A stretch of 64,000 bases of DNA from Hormiphora californensis (lineage: Eukaryota > Ctenophora > Tentaculata > Cydippida > Pleurobrachiidae): positions 1,710,232-1,774,231 of the forward strand of contig CM035356.1 in the NCBI GenBank assembly GCA_020137815.1. The letters are read 5' to 3'. The stretch's first letter is position 1. The number at the start of each line of letters is the position of its first letter. Below the pieces are notes generated by a model, which saw nothing but the letters and a program-made list of their open reading frames with translations, ran no database searches and was not told the DNA's origin. The translations under genes and the position numbers were made by a program. Positions 42,725-54,304 of this stretch are shown piece by piece.

Positions 42725-43792
42725 GTGGACCCCCAACTGTTCGGTTTGTCCAAATCTTTTATCTCACTGGGTGAGAAACTCAAATTTGATGAGCAAAGAC
42801 TAAACTTCCTGAAAAAGTGTAAACATACCAACATTTTTCCAGCTTTTATAAACAACAGTATTCATGTGAACAGCTCTGTCTTATTTCCCTCTGGTCCTCC
42901 GTACAAATCTTGGGAGCTTGTACGTAGACTGAAGCTGCTTGCATTGAGTCGTGCCATCTCAGAACATTTTACTCGCATTCGCAATCTAAAAACCGCTATT
43001 ATTGATCACCGTGACCAGCTGTATCACTCTGTCCCGTCTCACGTGTTCCAGAGCATCAACTGTCTTTTTGAGAGTAACAACCACTCTATGAAGCTTCAGG
43101 CGAAGGATAAACTTCGTGCTAAGTATGCCCACCAGCTCCACTTGCAAAGTGCACCTCCCGCCACCCCTGTCTATTACACTGAGCACCCTGCCGCATGTAC
43201 CGATCCAGTGGAACCTAGTGTCCTGATGGAGAATCGTACCACCCCGATTCTGGAAGAGCTTTCGGATGATGAGAAGTCGCTATTAGACCTAGGTCCTAAT
43301 TTCTCTCTGTCCACTCGAGTAGATGAGAAGCTCCATCAGCAGGTTAACCATGAGATCGCAGCGACCGCGTATAGACTTAGATGGAAAGTTGCCACAGAGG
43401 AGAGGCCCACAGTATGCACACAGATTCAGTCATGGCGGAGTGAGGGGGCTCCAATTGGAAAGCGTCATCTTAAACCACCCCCCGTCTCCAATTGCCAAAT
43501 AGAGGACGATCTACGCAACTTGCAACAGCTGGCCACACGACTCCTGTCAACCTGCCGGGTACCGTTCAACCTATCTAACCAGCAGGCAGCTGGCCTCAGA
43601 TCTCTGAGAGCCAAGAAGTCTGAACTACACATCTCAGTGTCCGACAAGGGGGGAGAGTTTGTGGTCACCCCCAGGGATATACAACATGAGCTAACCAAAC
43701 TACACCTGGACAGCTCAGTTGGGGTGTACCAGCTAGTCCAGCCGACCCGAAACTACGCTGGTAGCCAGGTGTTGGTTGCAAATAATAAATAA
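42725..43792 (+). pseudogene. Partial Penelope copy: inverted 5' part of the ORF
   Basis: A plus-strand open frame of 355 codons matches the N-terminal third of the minus-strand element (PQLFGLSKSFISLGEKLKFD start). It ends within the region before the reverse transcriptase core (SQVLVANNK then stop), so no catalytic motif is present. Confidence 0.88.
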
Positions 43793-43921
43793 ATAATCAA
43801 CCGATCCTTATTCTCTGTTAAACATTCATTGTTTTAATCCTTGCATTCACCCCCATTTGTCTACTGCCGTTATCATCAGTTTGTCTCAGTTGTATCATCT
43901 ATTATCAGTTTCATCAGTTAA

Positions 43922-46593
43922 ATGGATTTAGAAGAGGAAGTTATGACAGAAGAAGTGGATGATATCCCGCTGATAGAAGGAACTCTAGACAGAGAAACAG
44001 AACCTGAAAACAACATAGTACAAGAGGGGGTGGAGGAGGAGTTTCACAGTGCTGAAGAGGCTGGGCTTCGTTTTGCCGCGCTTCGCATGGCCAGTGTAGG
44101 GGTGGCCGCGTCACCAACTGAAGAGGGTACACCTCATAATGAGGAGGTGGACGATACAGATGATGACGATGAACTGGTTATCATTGAACCTCCCAGCGCT
44201 GCACCAGACCCCCAGAGGGTCCTGGAGAGAGATGTAGATTATGATATCATAATTCCATCTCGTCACTCGTACCTTGGTAAGTGCATCATTGTCGATCTTG
44301 GAAAATATAGTATAATTTTGGGTTTTATGTTCTATTTATTTTGTGTACAATACAAAAACTATTTCGTAATCCTTGTAATTCTTCCCTGCAGAAACACGAA
44401 TGCAGAGAGTAGAGGGGTACAACTATTGGCTAGACCACACCGAGATCCCAATATTCCTGATTCCACTAGATGTCATTGCAATACCAGGTAACTCTCCTTG
44501 GTCGACCCTGTTTCACCACACCCCACATGTAAAATGTAAGGAAGGGTTAGAACTTAATAAGTAGCTCATACTATGAATCATAGAATAAAGGGATGTGTGT
44601 GTTATAATATAGAAGTCATTATCATTGCAGGTCAGACTGTCCCACTAAGTTTAATATCATTGCAGGTCAGACTGTCCCACTAAGGATAAAAGAAACCTCA
44701 CTACAGTACGCACTAATCAGACATCTACTTGATCAGAATGAGAACACATTCGGTGCTGTATACATGCCTGCAGAGAGGTTAGTGTTGCAGGTCTGGGGCG
44801 GGGTAACAATTCATGTCGAATCTTGATCTACCCTCACAGAGCCTGCACTGAAATATATAATATATATAATATAAATGACCCGGTGTGAGCCACACAATAA
44901 TTCCATTCTTCCTGTCAGGACAGCCATGGTGATGTTCAGAACCTGGTCCCGGTTTGGTGTAACTGTGCAGATCGAGGAGGTTTCCCACGACACCCCCCAC
45001 CAGATAGTCCTGAAGTGCAAGGGAAGGCAGCGTTTCAAGACCAAATCAGTAGAAAGGCAGGCTGATAGAAGTCTCAAGGCAACCGTTGTGATAAGACCAG
45101 ACTTGATGCCGTGCAGAATAACAGACCCAGCTGGAAAGTTGCGTGGAGAGTTCAGTACCGGGGTGTGGCCAGAGTGGATGTGGAAACTACATGACCCATA
45201 CGAAATAATGGAGAAAATCAGAAAAATAGTAAGTGAGATATGAAATCCTTCTTGGGTTTTCTAGTAATGTCTGAAATCCTTGCCATCCCGTTGAAATGGT
45301 CGAGCAATGATCACATGATTGATGATATCGTGTGTTGTGACTGTGAGGCACACTCGCACGGTGGAGTGGGACAGTAACGCGCGATACCAGCCCCATAGAG
45401 AACTTAGCGCGCAGTGCGTCACGTGACACAATACTGATCACATCTCCACCAAAGAACAAATCTTCAAGTTTTGAACACCGTTTAAAAAACCCTGACCGAT
45501 GTTCAGAGTTCAGACCTGAACCATCTGCAAAATGTTAAAACCACACTGTTTTCAGATAGCTCGTGATAGCCCCCAGGTGAATCTAAAGATAGCCCCAATA
45601 GACCCTGTGATGTTTTCCTTTTGGCTGATATCAGCCATGCCATTCGCATCTGAGCAAAGGTAAATGAGCACTGACAAGTTGAAAGTATGTACTGCCGCGG
45701 ACAGTGTAGTACCACTGTGGCGAGTAGTTGTCTTGCTCGACCCCCTGACTCCGCGGGTGCCGGGTTGTATAAAATGGTATAATAACATTATACAGCTGGA
45801 TATAACATCCTTCCTTTGTAGGGTGGGCATGCTTCAGGAGGACAGTGTTGTTATCAGGCTGGTCAACCAACTCCGTCATCTAGAGGATCTGGGGAGACAC
45901 TTCTACTGCTGCACTAATTGTGGCTGGGAGATTATTAAATCTAGCAACCTCATTTCTATGTCAACTGATAGTCCATTCTTTGTCAACCCCAATGGTATAA
46001 CGCTGATATTGAAGGGCCTCATATCACCTACAAAATAATAAACTATTTCCCCCGTACTTTCTGAAACTATTTGACTGATTTCAGGGAATGTGTTTGAGAC
46101 GGTGACTGCATACAGTGTTTCTAACACAGTCACCAATGCAGCAGAACCCACGGAAAAGGATTCTTGGTTCCCTGGCTATGCCTGGACTTTCATTCATTGC
46201 TGGTGGTAAGCACAGAATTATACTTCATTGTTTTGTTCAAACTCTTTTTGTTTTTGCGGGGAAGGAGGGTCGAACAAGGCAGATACTTCAGACTCTCCCG
46301 CATTTTGACTAATTCCGGGAATTAGTCAATATGTGGGAATTCGGGAAATTCCCCGTTAATTTATGATTGGACCGCTCACACACAACTGATTGTTATAGTT
46401 TCTATTTAATTAATTTAATTGGAAACTTTCCAATGCCTCTCTCCTCAGCTGTATGTCACATCTCGGTTGGAAGTTTATTGCAGTTTCACCCAACACCAGT
46501 CCCTCTGTGTTTTATGGTGTGCAGAGGGCAGTCCTCTCACAGTCCTCTCACGCGCTGACAAGCGATCTGTCGGAGCAAGGAGAGGAAACATGA
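43922..46593 (+). CDS. CRBN: Cereblon, substrate receptor of the CRL4 ubiquitin ligase
   Basis: Eight exons with consistent phase: 43922-44276, 44392-44487, 44666-44777, 44919-45228, 45556-45659, 45822-45994, 46085-46205, 46449-46593, giving 471 aa. Cereblon links DDB1-CUL4 to substrates carrying C-terminal cyclic imides. The acidic N-terminal tail (DTDDDDELVIIEPP) precedes the Lon-like domain (IPIFLIPLDVIAIPGQTVPL onward). The CULT domain follows, with zinc ligands in CTNC and, across the last junction, CWCC. The three Trp of the ligand cage are present: DSWFPGYAW (two) and SHLGWKF (third). Family proteins are about 440 aa. Exon 3 has a duplicated acceptor (44622-44680). The last exons and 3' flank are duplicated at 51295. 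Confidence 0.93.
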
Positions 46594-48749
46594 AGATCAT
46601 GTGTGTCACAGAACTCTTTTCGATAGGGACTTTGTACTTGTAACAGATTAGTATAATAGTAGACTCGTACATAAAGGTGTTTGTAAATATTTGTAAATTT
46701 TTGACTGTTTTATCTCCGACTTTTCCATTCATGAGATATGATGTGCTATATTGGATAGGACCTATCGTCCTAATACAGGTGGCAGGCACAATGTGCATGT
46801 CAATTGAACTCGCCCTTTCTAAAATTATAGTCATCTCTCGACAACTGAACGTTGTACTTGGGAAATTGGTTGGGGGCCCACAATACACTTTGTATTACTT
46901 GTACTAAGTTGGGTTACGAAATAACCCCTCCGGACCTTCGTGCACTGGCAAGGGAGGGGTTAGTTACTACCGTGTGCGGCAAAAAAAGGCCCCCCCTAGA
47001 CCACCATAGTTGCCGATGTGGTGGAGAGCTGTAACTTGGCAGGGTTGCTCCACTATGTCTATCTTGATCCTGACAGAAAAATCAGAGCTCTAGCTCAAAA
47101 TTCATTTTCATGAACGGAATGAACTTCTCCGTTCCTTCGATATGAGACCCCCTCATCATTCAGAATTTTTTGCCCGTCTTTGGCTAACGATTATCTTTGT
47201 AATGAGACCAATTTGAGCATAATCTGATTACCAGGAGAGACACAGTGGAGGGTTTTCCGACCGTCACTCCTGACATGTGATCCAGGCCCGGTCACGTGGT
47301 GAAAAGTGGGTTTGGGGTGCTGTTAACATGTCTCAATAACGGATTATTGCTCTCATATCCCTTGAATATCCCTCCACAATGCTCTCAAGTCACTTTGTGA
47401 TGCTGATTGATTGGGTTCATGTCACCAGTTCTTGTCAAAGTTCTCAAGCGGCCCGTTATACGAGATCATTTCATCAAGGAGGGGCCATCTTGTGTCACTA
47501 ATCAGCCTATCATCTCACATTACACTAGCCAAGGGATCTGGGGTATTTAAATCTTCAAATGTTCATCAAAATCATTCCCAATCGTTACTTGCAATGCATT
47601 TTACACCCGCAGATGTCGCCAGTCTAATCGCTCTCCTGCGGGTGGACTGGATTGGTGTTGTCTGTGTGTCTCTCAGTACTGCTGTTGTGGAAGCAGGACC
47701 TGTAGCAGACTTCCTCCTTCCGGATCGTCCAGGATTGTTGTTCTGGCTCAAGAAGGAAACCAACACCCTCTACCCCACCATCGAACAGGAGTTCTTTATC
47801 AAGTTTGGCCGCCATGCCCCATCCAAGAAGTCCTGCAGAAAGATCCATCGGACAGTTTCAGACGAGGGCCACTCCAAAAACAACAATCCTGGACGATCCG
47901 GAAGGAGGAAGTCTGCTACAGGTCCTGCTTCCACAACAGCAGTACTGAGAGACACACAGACAACACCAATCCAGTCCACCCGCAGGAGAGCGATTAGACT
48001 GGCGACATCTGCGGGTGTAAAATGCATTGCAAGTAACGATTGGGAATGATTTTGATGAACATTTGAAGATTTAAATACCCCAGATCCCTTGGCTAGTGTA
48101 ATGTGAGATGATAGGCTGATTAGTGACACAAGATGGCCCCTCCTTGATGAAATGATCTCGTATAACGGGCCGCTTGAGAACTTTGACAAGAACTGGTGAC
48201 ATGAACCCAATCAATCAGCATCACAAAGTGACTTGAGAGCATTGTGGAGGGATATTCAAGGGATATGAGAGCAATAATCCGTTATTGAGACATGTTAACA
48301 GCACCCCAAACCCACTTTTCACCACGTGACCGGGCCTGGATCACATGTCAGGAGTGACGGTCGGAAAACCCTCCACTGTGTCTCTCCTGGTAATCAGATT
48401 ATGCTCAAATTGGTCTCATTACAAAGATAATCGTTAGCCAAAGACGGGCAAAAAATTCTGAATGATGAGGGGGTCTCATATCGAAGGAACGGAGAAGTTC
48501 ATTCCGTTCATGAAAATGAATTTTGAGCTAGAGCTCTGATTTTTCTGTCAGGATCAAGATAGACATAGTGGAGCAACCCTGCCAAGTTACAGCTCTCCAC
48601 CACATCGGCAACTATGGTGGTCTAGGGGGGGCCTTTTTTTTGCCGCACACGTTACTTGTATCGCATCGATCAGCTCAGGGGAATAGGAGATACAACGAAA
48701 TACTTCCTGCCATAAATATCCTCATGCTTTGTTGTCACCTGTCTGGCGC
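46164..48749. repeat. Segmental duplication, copy 1 (CRBN 3' end plus flank)
   Basis: Runs from TTGGTTCCCTGGCTATGCC inside CRBN exon 7, through exon 8 and a 1.68-kb palindrome, to a point inside the MITE at 48739. It matches 51295-53880 at an offset of about 5.13 kb with few differences. This copy is joined to the rest of CRBN and is the source. Confidence 0.88.
46971..48651. mobile_element. 1.68-kb palindrome carrying a transposase HTH fragment, copy 1
   Basis: Arms of about 770 bp (left end CGTGTGCGGCAAAAAAAGG) flank a 136-nt loop (47743-47878). The loop and adjoining right arm form a plus-strand frame to 48049. Its sequence (EQEFFIKFGRHAPSKKSCRK, then GRSGRRKSATGPA, TPIQSTRRRAIRLATSAG) resembles the N-terminal helix-turn-helix part of mariner/DUF4817-type transposases. 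No catalytic DDE part is present. The left arm is the mirror of the right, so the element looks like a folded-back transposase-gene fragment. Confidence 0.65.
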
Positions 48750-48806
48750 CGCGACCCATCTGAGCGCACTTTGAGAATCAAATTGGGGTCTGGCGCCGCC
48801 AGACAG
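48739..48806. mobile_element. 68-bp MITE with 8-bp target duplication (copy 4)
   Basis: The element CTGTCTGGCGCCGCGACCCA and onward ends GGCGCCGCCAGACAG. Exact GTTGTCAC flanks it at 48731-48738 and 48807-48814. The segmental duplication ends inside it; the remnant CTGTCTGGCGC sits at 53870-53880. Confidence 0.85.
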
Positions 48807-48919
48807 GTTGTCACCCCTTACTCAACTACTCATACGTTCCCTTTCCATTTGATTATGCATGCGTATATGTAATGTATATTTTAGAAACACATGACAATTC
48901 GCATGCTCTCTCACTCCGA

Positions 48920-49280
<361 letters not shown>

Positions 49281-49446
49281 TCGGAGTTACATACACCAGT
49301 TTATTGGCGTGCTTGTTAGGGACGCAAGCACTACAGATCCATTACATTTACATTTCTCTATCTTGAAATTATTTTGAATTGTATACCACGATTCTGATAT
49401 CTTGTGTCTTGTGTCAGGTGTTATTTGAGTGTTTCAGATAAACAAT

Positions 49447-50086
49447 ATGAGTAAGGGGGTTAGTGTTGGGTCGATTGGGACAATCCCTGGCTGGCCACCT
49501 AATATAAACTTTACAACTACATGCAAGCTTCTACGTGGGTGCCCTGGTAAGTAGATGAGGTTCCCTGTTAATTCCTCGTTACTTCCTCGTTACTTCCTTG
49601 TTAATTCCTTGTTAAATCCTTGTTAATAAACATGCTACTGCTAACTCAACTCAATAAGTTATTTAACGATACACTCTCCAATTCCATTGTCTATTTTGCA
49701 GGTCAGGATTCAGATGGGATGAGTGACGTGTACCCTGTGGGCTCGCTACCTCAGTGCGTAGAGGAACATTTCAAGTTTACCTGCAAGTGGAAGTCCTGTA
49801 ATCGGAGGTAATAAATTCCCAGATTTTATGAAATAGTGATTTGTCTGTAATATTGGCCCTGAAGTAGATTGGCCATATACATATTTCTATTCTCCCTTTA
49901 CATGATGTGTTCCCATGCAGGTTCCAAAGCCCTGAGCAGCTGCTGGAGCACGTTGAGAGGTGTCACGTATGGGTGAATGATATCCATGAGCCAGGGTGTT
50001 GTCAGTGGGATGGGTGTCAGAGCGTAGAGTTCAAACAACTCTACAAGATCCTTGTACATATCAGAACACATTGTGACACTCAGTAA
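49447..50086 (+). CDS. Two-finger C2H2 protein resembling the first fingers of GLI/ZIC-type factors
   Basis: Three exons (49447-49546, 49702-49807, 49921-50086) give 123 aa with consistent phase. The fingers carry the C-x-W-x-x-C variant typical of fingers 1-2 in GLI/ZIC and related proteins. Finger 1 reads CKWKSCNRRFQSPEQLLEHV to CHV; finger 2 reads CCQWDGCQSVEFKQLYKILV to HIRTHC. The frame ends CDTQ-stop exactly where the TGEKP linker and finger 3 would begin, and repeat A follows 0.4 kb on. It may be a truncated gene or a genuine short form. The N-terminus (MSKGVSVGSIGTIPGWPPN) has no known domain. It sits between the two CRBN-derived duplication copies. Confidence 0.62.
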
Positions 50087-50490
50087 TGCACTTCCTCAAA
50101 CTGTACTTGGGTGTGGTAAGCGGTGCCATGCTATTAACAATAGTATTATTATGATTGGGTTATGAATAATATGATGATTGATGTCGTGCTTTTAATTCTT
50201 AGGAAACCCTGTGCAACAAGTGAGTTAACTTTAAGCCTTCACCTTTGGTTAAGTTGAGTTCTTTGTATGCCTATTTTAAGTTTAAAAGTTTATTAATAAA
50301 CGACTTTGTTATTTTAGTCCGAAAGTCGGATTTAAAAAAGTTAAACTGTCCCCTTGGAGTTGGTGTGACACGCAAATAAATAAATTGTTGATCGCGGCGC
50401 GTATCAAAGTTCAAACTAACGCCGCGCGAAGCGAAATAAAATAAAAAAATAAAATCGGGTTTTTATTTCACTGGGCGCGATTATAATTTG

Positions 50491-51063
50491 GAATGCGCTG
50501 CAGCCCCCTCATGCGCGCACCCCCGCAACGAGGGGACTGGAGGGAATGCCGCGCGCGCGTTTGGCCTGAGCCCGGCTGGGTCGAAAATAACTTTGCGGTC
50601 GAAAAAACGGCGGTGCTTATAACTTCGGCCCCTGAAGTCCGTTTTGCTTGATTCTTTCACTAGCTGTTAGATCTGACAATTATCTACCTTGCTGTTTTTG
50701 AGAGAAGTTAATTGGACTTGAGGAGGCTGAGCAATAGCCGTTCAAAGATTGGTTGTTTTCAAAAAGTGACGTCACAGGTCCCTGCAGGGACACTTTGTTT
50801 CAAATTTGAATTAAAATCTCGAATTTTTTTATTTTACCGCACTCGATTTTGCGGAGTTTGGTTCATATCTCCTGTTTCTGATAAGATAGAGACCTGAAAC
50901 CGGTTGCATTTGAAAGCTGTTATCTTCCTCTTTCCAACGCTACCAAAACGATTTCTGTACCTTATCTGGAACCGGAGATATGATTGATTATGTATTCCCC
51001 CCTAGCGCGGTATTCCCTCCAGGCCCCTTATATTATATTATAAGGGGCCTGCAACGTATGCCA
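50491..51063. repeat. Dispersed repeat A, copy 2 (inverted)
   Basis: The reverse complement of 10188-10770, ending AAGGGGCCTGCAACGTATGC. Just beyond it, CGTGTTTACAGGTGCGCGCT (about 51090) is a repeat-B end. From 51116 to 51294 I see only repeated TTTACACAG words. Confidence 0.8.
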
Positions 51064-51294
51064 AGATTATAATCTGGGTGCCTTGCAGCGTGTTTACAGG
51101 TGCGCGCTGCCAAAAAAGTACACCTACAACCACTAAGACCGACTTTTTTCAAACGGCTATAGGGATCCCTAAAAAAGTTCAGTATTTACACAGAGTTTAC
51201 ACAGTCTTTACACAGTCGTTACACCCAGAGCGCCCGCGCCGCTCTGGTGTAAGACTGCGTCTTTCGCACTCGATTTGCAGCGTTTTCGGAAACT

Positions 51295-51719
51295 TTGGTT
51301 CCCTGGCTATGCCTGGACTTTCATTCATGCTGGTGTAAGCACAGAATTATACTTCATTGTTTTGTTCAAACTTTTTTGTTTTTGCGGGGAAGGAGGGTCG
51401 AACAAGGCAGATACTTCAGACTCTCCCGCATTTTGACTAATTCCGGGAATTAGTCAATATGTGGGAATTCGAGAATTTCCCCGTTAATTTATGATTGGAC
51501 CGCTCACACACAACTGATTGTTATAGTTTCTATTTAATTAATTTAATTGGAAACTTTCCAATGCCTCTCTCCTCAGCTGTATGTCACATCTCGGTTGGAA
51601 GTTTATTGCAGTTTCACCAAACACCAGTCCCTCTGTGTTTTATGGTGTGCAGAGGGCAGTCCTCTCACAGTCCTCTCACGCACTGACTAGCGACTTGTCG
51701 GAGCAAGGAGAGGAAACAT
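51295..51719 (+). pseudogene. CRBN 3' exon fragments (duplicated pseudogene copy)
   Basis: Matches CRBN from mid exon 7 through the stop in exon 8. Two single-base losses at the exon 7 end (CATTCATGCTGGTGTAAGC versus CATTCATTGCTGGTGGTAAG) break frame and donor. No upstream CRBN exon is present. Confidence 0.88.
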
Positions 51720-52100
51720 GAAGATCATGTGTGTCACAGAACTCTTTTCGATAGGGACTTTGTACTTGTAACAGATTAGTATAATAGTAGACTCGTACAT
51801 AAAGGTATTTGTAAATATTTAATTACTTTTTGACTGTTTTAACTCCGACTTTTCCATTCATGAGATATGATGTGCTATATTGGATAGGACCTATCGTCCT
51901 AATACAGGTGGCAGGCACAATGTGCATGTCAATTGAACTCGCCCTTTCTAAAATTATAGTCATCTCTCGACAACTGAACGTTGTATTTGGGGAAATTGGT
52001 TGGGGGCCCACAATACACTTTGTATTACTTGTACTAAGTTGGGTTACGAAATAACCCCTCCGGACCTTCGTGCACTGGCAAGGGAGGGGTTAGTTACTAC

Positions 52101-53781
52101 CGTGTGCGGCAAAAAAGGCCCCCCCTAGACCACCATAGTTGCCGATGTGGTGGAGAGCTGTAACTTGGCAGGGTTGCTCCACTATGTCTATCTTGATCCT
52201 GACAGAAAAATCAGAGCTCTAGCTCAAAATTCATTTTCATGAACGGAATGAACTTCTCCGTTCCTTCGATATGAGACCCCCTCATCATTCAGAATTTTTT
52301 GCCCGTCTTTGGCTAACGATTATCTTTGTAATGAGACCAATTTGAGCATAATCTGATTACCAGGAGAGACACAGTGGAGGGTTTTCCGACCGTCACTCCT
52401 GACATGTGATCCAGGCCCGGTCACGTGGTGAAAAGTGGGTTTGGGGTGCTGTTAACATGTCTCAATAACGGATTATTGCTCTCATATCCCTTGAATATCC
52501 CTCCACAATGCTCTCAAGTCACTTTGTGATGCTGATTGATTGGGTTCATGTCACCAGTTCTTGTCAAAGTTCTCAAGCGGCCCGTTATACGAGATCATTT
52601 CATCAAGGAGGGGCCATCTTGTGTCACTAATCAGCCTATCATCTCACATTACACTAGCCAAGGGATCTGGGGTATTTAAATCTTCAAATGTTCATCAAAA
52701 TCATTCCCAATCGTTACTTGCAATGCATTTTACACCCGCAGATGTCGCCAGTCTAATCGCTCTCCTGCGGGTGGACTGGATTGGTGTTGTCTGTGTGTCT
52801 CTCAGTACTGCTGTTGTGGAAGCAGGACCTGTAGCAGACTTCCTCCTTCCGGATCGTCCAGGATTGTTGTTCTGGCTCAAGAAGGAAACCAACACCCTCT
52901 ACCCCACCATCGAACAGGAGTTCTTTATCAAGTTTGGCCGCCATGCCCCATCCAAGAAGTCCTGCAGAAAGATCCATCGGACAGTTTCAGACGAGGGCCA
53001 CTCCAAAACACAACAATCCTGGACGATCCGGAAGGAGGAAGTCTGCTACAGGTCCTGCTTCCACAACAGCAGTACTGAGAGACACACAGACAACACCAAT
53101 CCAGTCCACCCGCAGGAGAGCGATTAGACTGGCGACATCTGCGGGTGTAAAATGCATTGCAAGTAACGATTGGGAATGATTTTGATGAACATTTGAAGAT
53201 TTAAATACCCCAGATCCCTTGGCTAGTGTAATGTGAGATGATAGGCTGATTAGTGACACAAGATGGCCCCTCCTTGATGAAATGATCTCGTATAACGGGC
53301 CGCTTGAGAACTTTGACAAGAACTGGTGACATGAACCCAATCAATCAGCATCACAAAGTGACTTGAGAGCATTGTGGAGGGATATTCAAGGGATATGAGA
53401 GCAATAATCCGTTATTGAGACATGTTAACAGCACCCCAAACCCACTTTTCACCACGTGACCGGGCCTGGATCACATGTCAGGAGTGACGGTCGGAAAACC
53501 CTCCACTGTGTCTCTCCTGGTAATCAGATTATGCTCAAATTGGTCTCATTACAAAGATAATCGTTAGCCAAAGACGGGCAAAAAATTCTGAATGATGAGG
53601 GGGTCTCATATCGAAGGAACGGAGAAGTTCATTCCGTTCATGAAAATGAATTTTGAGCTAGAGCTCTGATTTTTCTGTCAGGATCAAGATAGACATAGTG
53701 GAGCAACCCTGCCAAGTTACAGCTCTCCACCACATCGGCAACTATGGTGGTCTAGGGGGGGCCTTTTTTTTGCCGCACACG
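52101..53781. mobile_element. 1.68-kb palindrome carrying a transposase HTH fragment, copy 2
   Basis: The same length and structure as 46971-48651. One extra base near 53009 shifts the transposase-like frame (GHSKTQQSW instead of GHSKNNNPG). It arose as part of the segmental duplication. Confidence 0.8.
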
Positions 53782-53904
53782 TTACTTGTATCGCATCGAT
53801 CAGCTCACGGGAATAGGATCGATACAACGAAATACTTCCTGCCATAAATATCCTCATGCTTGTTGTCACCTGTCTGGCGCGCGCCTGACCTGCAATGCTG
53901 AAGC

Positions 53905-54094
53905 TTTGAGACCATGCAAGTGATCGGTATCTAGACTGCGTTATCATTGACTCAATAACTGTATCGATTAGGGGATATCGGGGCAGGGGCAAGGCGGCTG
54001 CAAGTGACGCTGATGAATATTTATATCGTATGGACTAATTCCACAATAATGTATTGATTCCATTGATTTCTACTGTATAATTTATTATATATTT
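53905..54094. repeat. Dispersed repeat R, interrupted copy (left part)
   Basis: The reverse complement of 6036-6225 up to TTTATTATATATTT. Its continuation (ATTTTATTTTAAGGCCGATA) appears only at 58733 onward. Confidence 0.75.
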
Positions 54095-54304
54095 AGAGCA
54101 AAAACTAATTGAAATTAGTTCGCCAGAAAGGTGGCCCATTTTGAACTTACTCCTTCATTTCCGTCACCTTTGAGTTGAGGCTTCAAAGACATTGAGGTAT
54201 CCGTAAACTTTTCCGCCTTCAACTCAAAGGTGACGGAAATGAAGGAGTAAGTTCAAAATGGGCCATCTTTCTGGCGAACTAATTTCAATTAGTTTTTGCT
54301 CTAA
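54093..54304. repeat. Hairpin head of array unit 1
   Basis: A 212-nt inverted repeat, ends TTAGAGCAAAAACTAATTG and complement, with an inner AACTAATTGAAATTAGTT palindrome. The loop is GGCTTCAAAGACATTGAGG and adjoining bases. Confidence 0.85.

Larger units (their letters stand above)
38164..43817 (-). mobile_element. Penelope-like element complex with 14-bp target duplication
   Basis: The 5.65-kb insertion is bounded by identical TTAAACATTCATTG at 38150-38163 and 43818-43831. It contains one full-length minus-strand element, direct pLTR-like repeats, a second partial 3' segment (42318-42724), and an inverted 5' segment (42733-43783). Such tandem or inverted partial arrangements are typical of Penelope-like elements. 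A 0.59-kb element has inserted in the second pLTR. Confidence 0.85.
51295..53880. repeat. Segmental duplication, copy 2
   Basis: Covers the same span as 46164-48749, including the palindrome. It ends at CTGTCTGGCGC inside the MITE and is followed directly by unrelated DNA and repeat R. Confidence 0.88.

Noticed and set aside
47411-48049. 212-codon frame as one intact gene
   Set aside because: It spans left arm, loop and right arm of a palindrome. Only the loop/right-arm part resembles a transposase fragment, and the start is within the mirrored arm.
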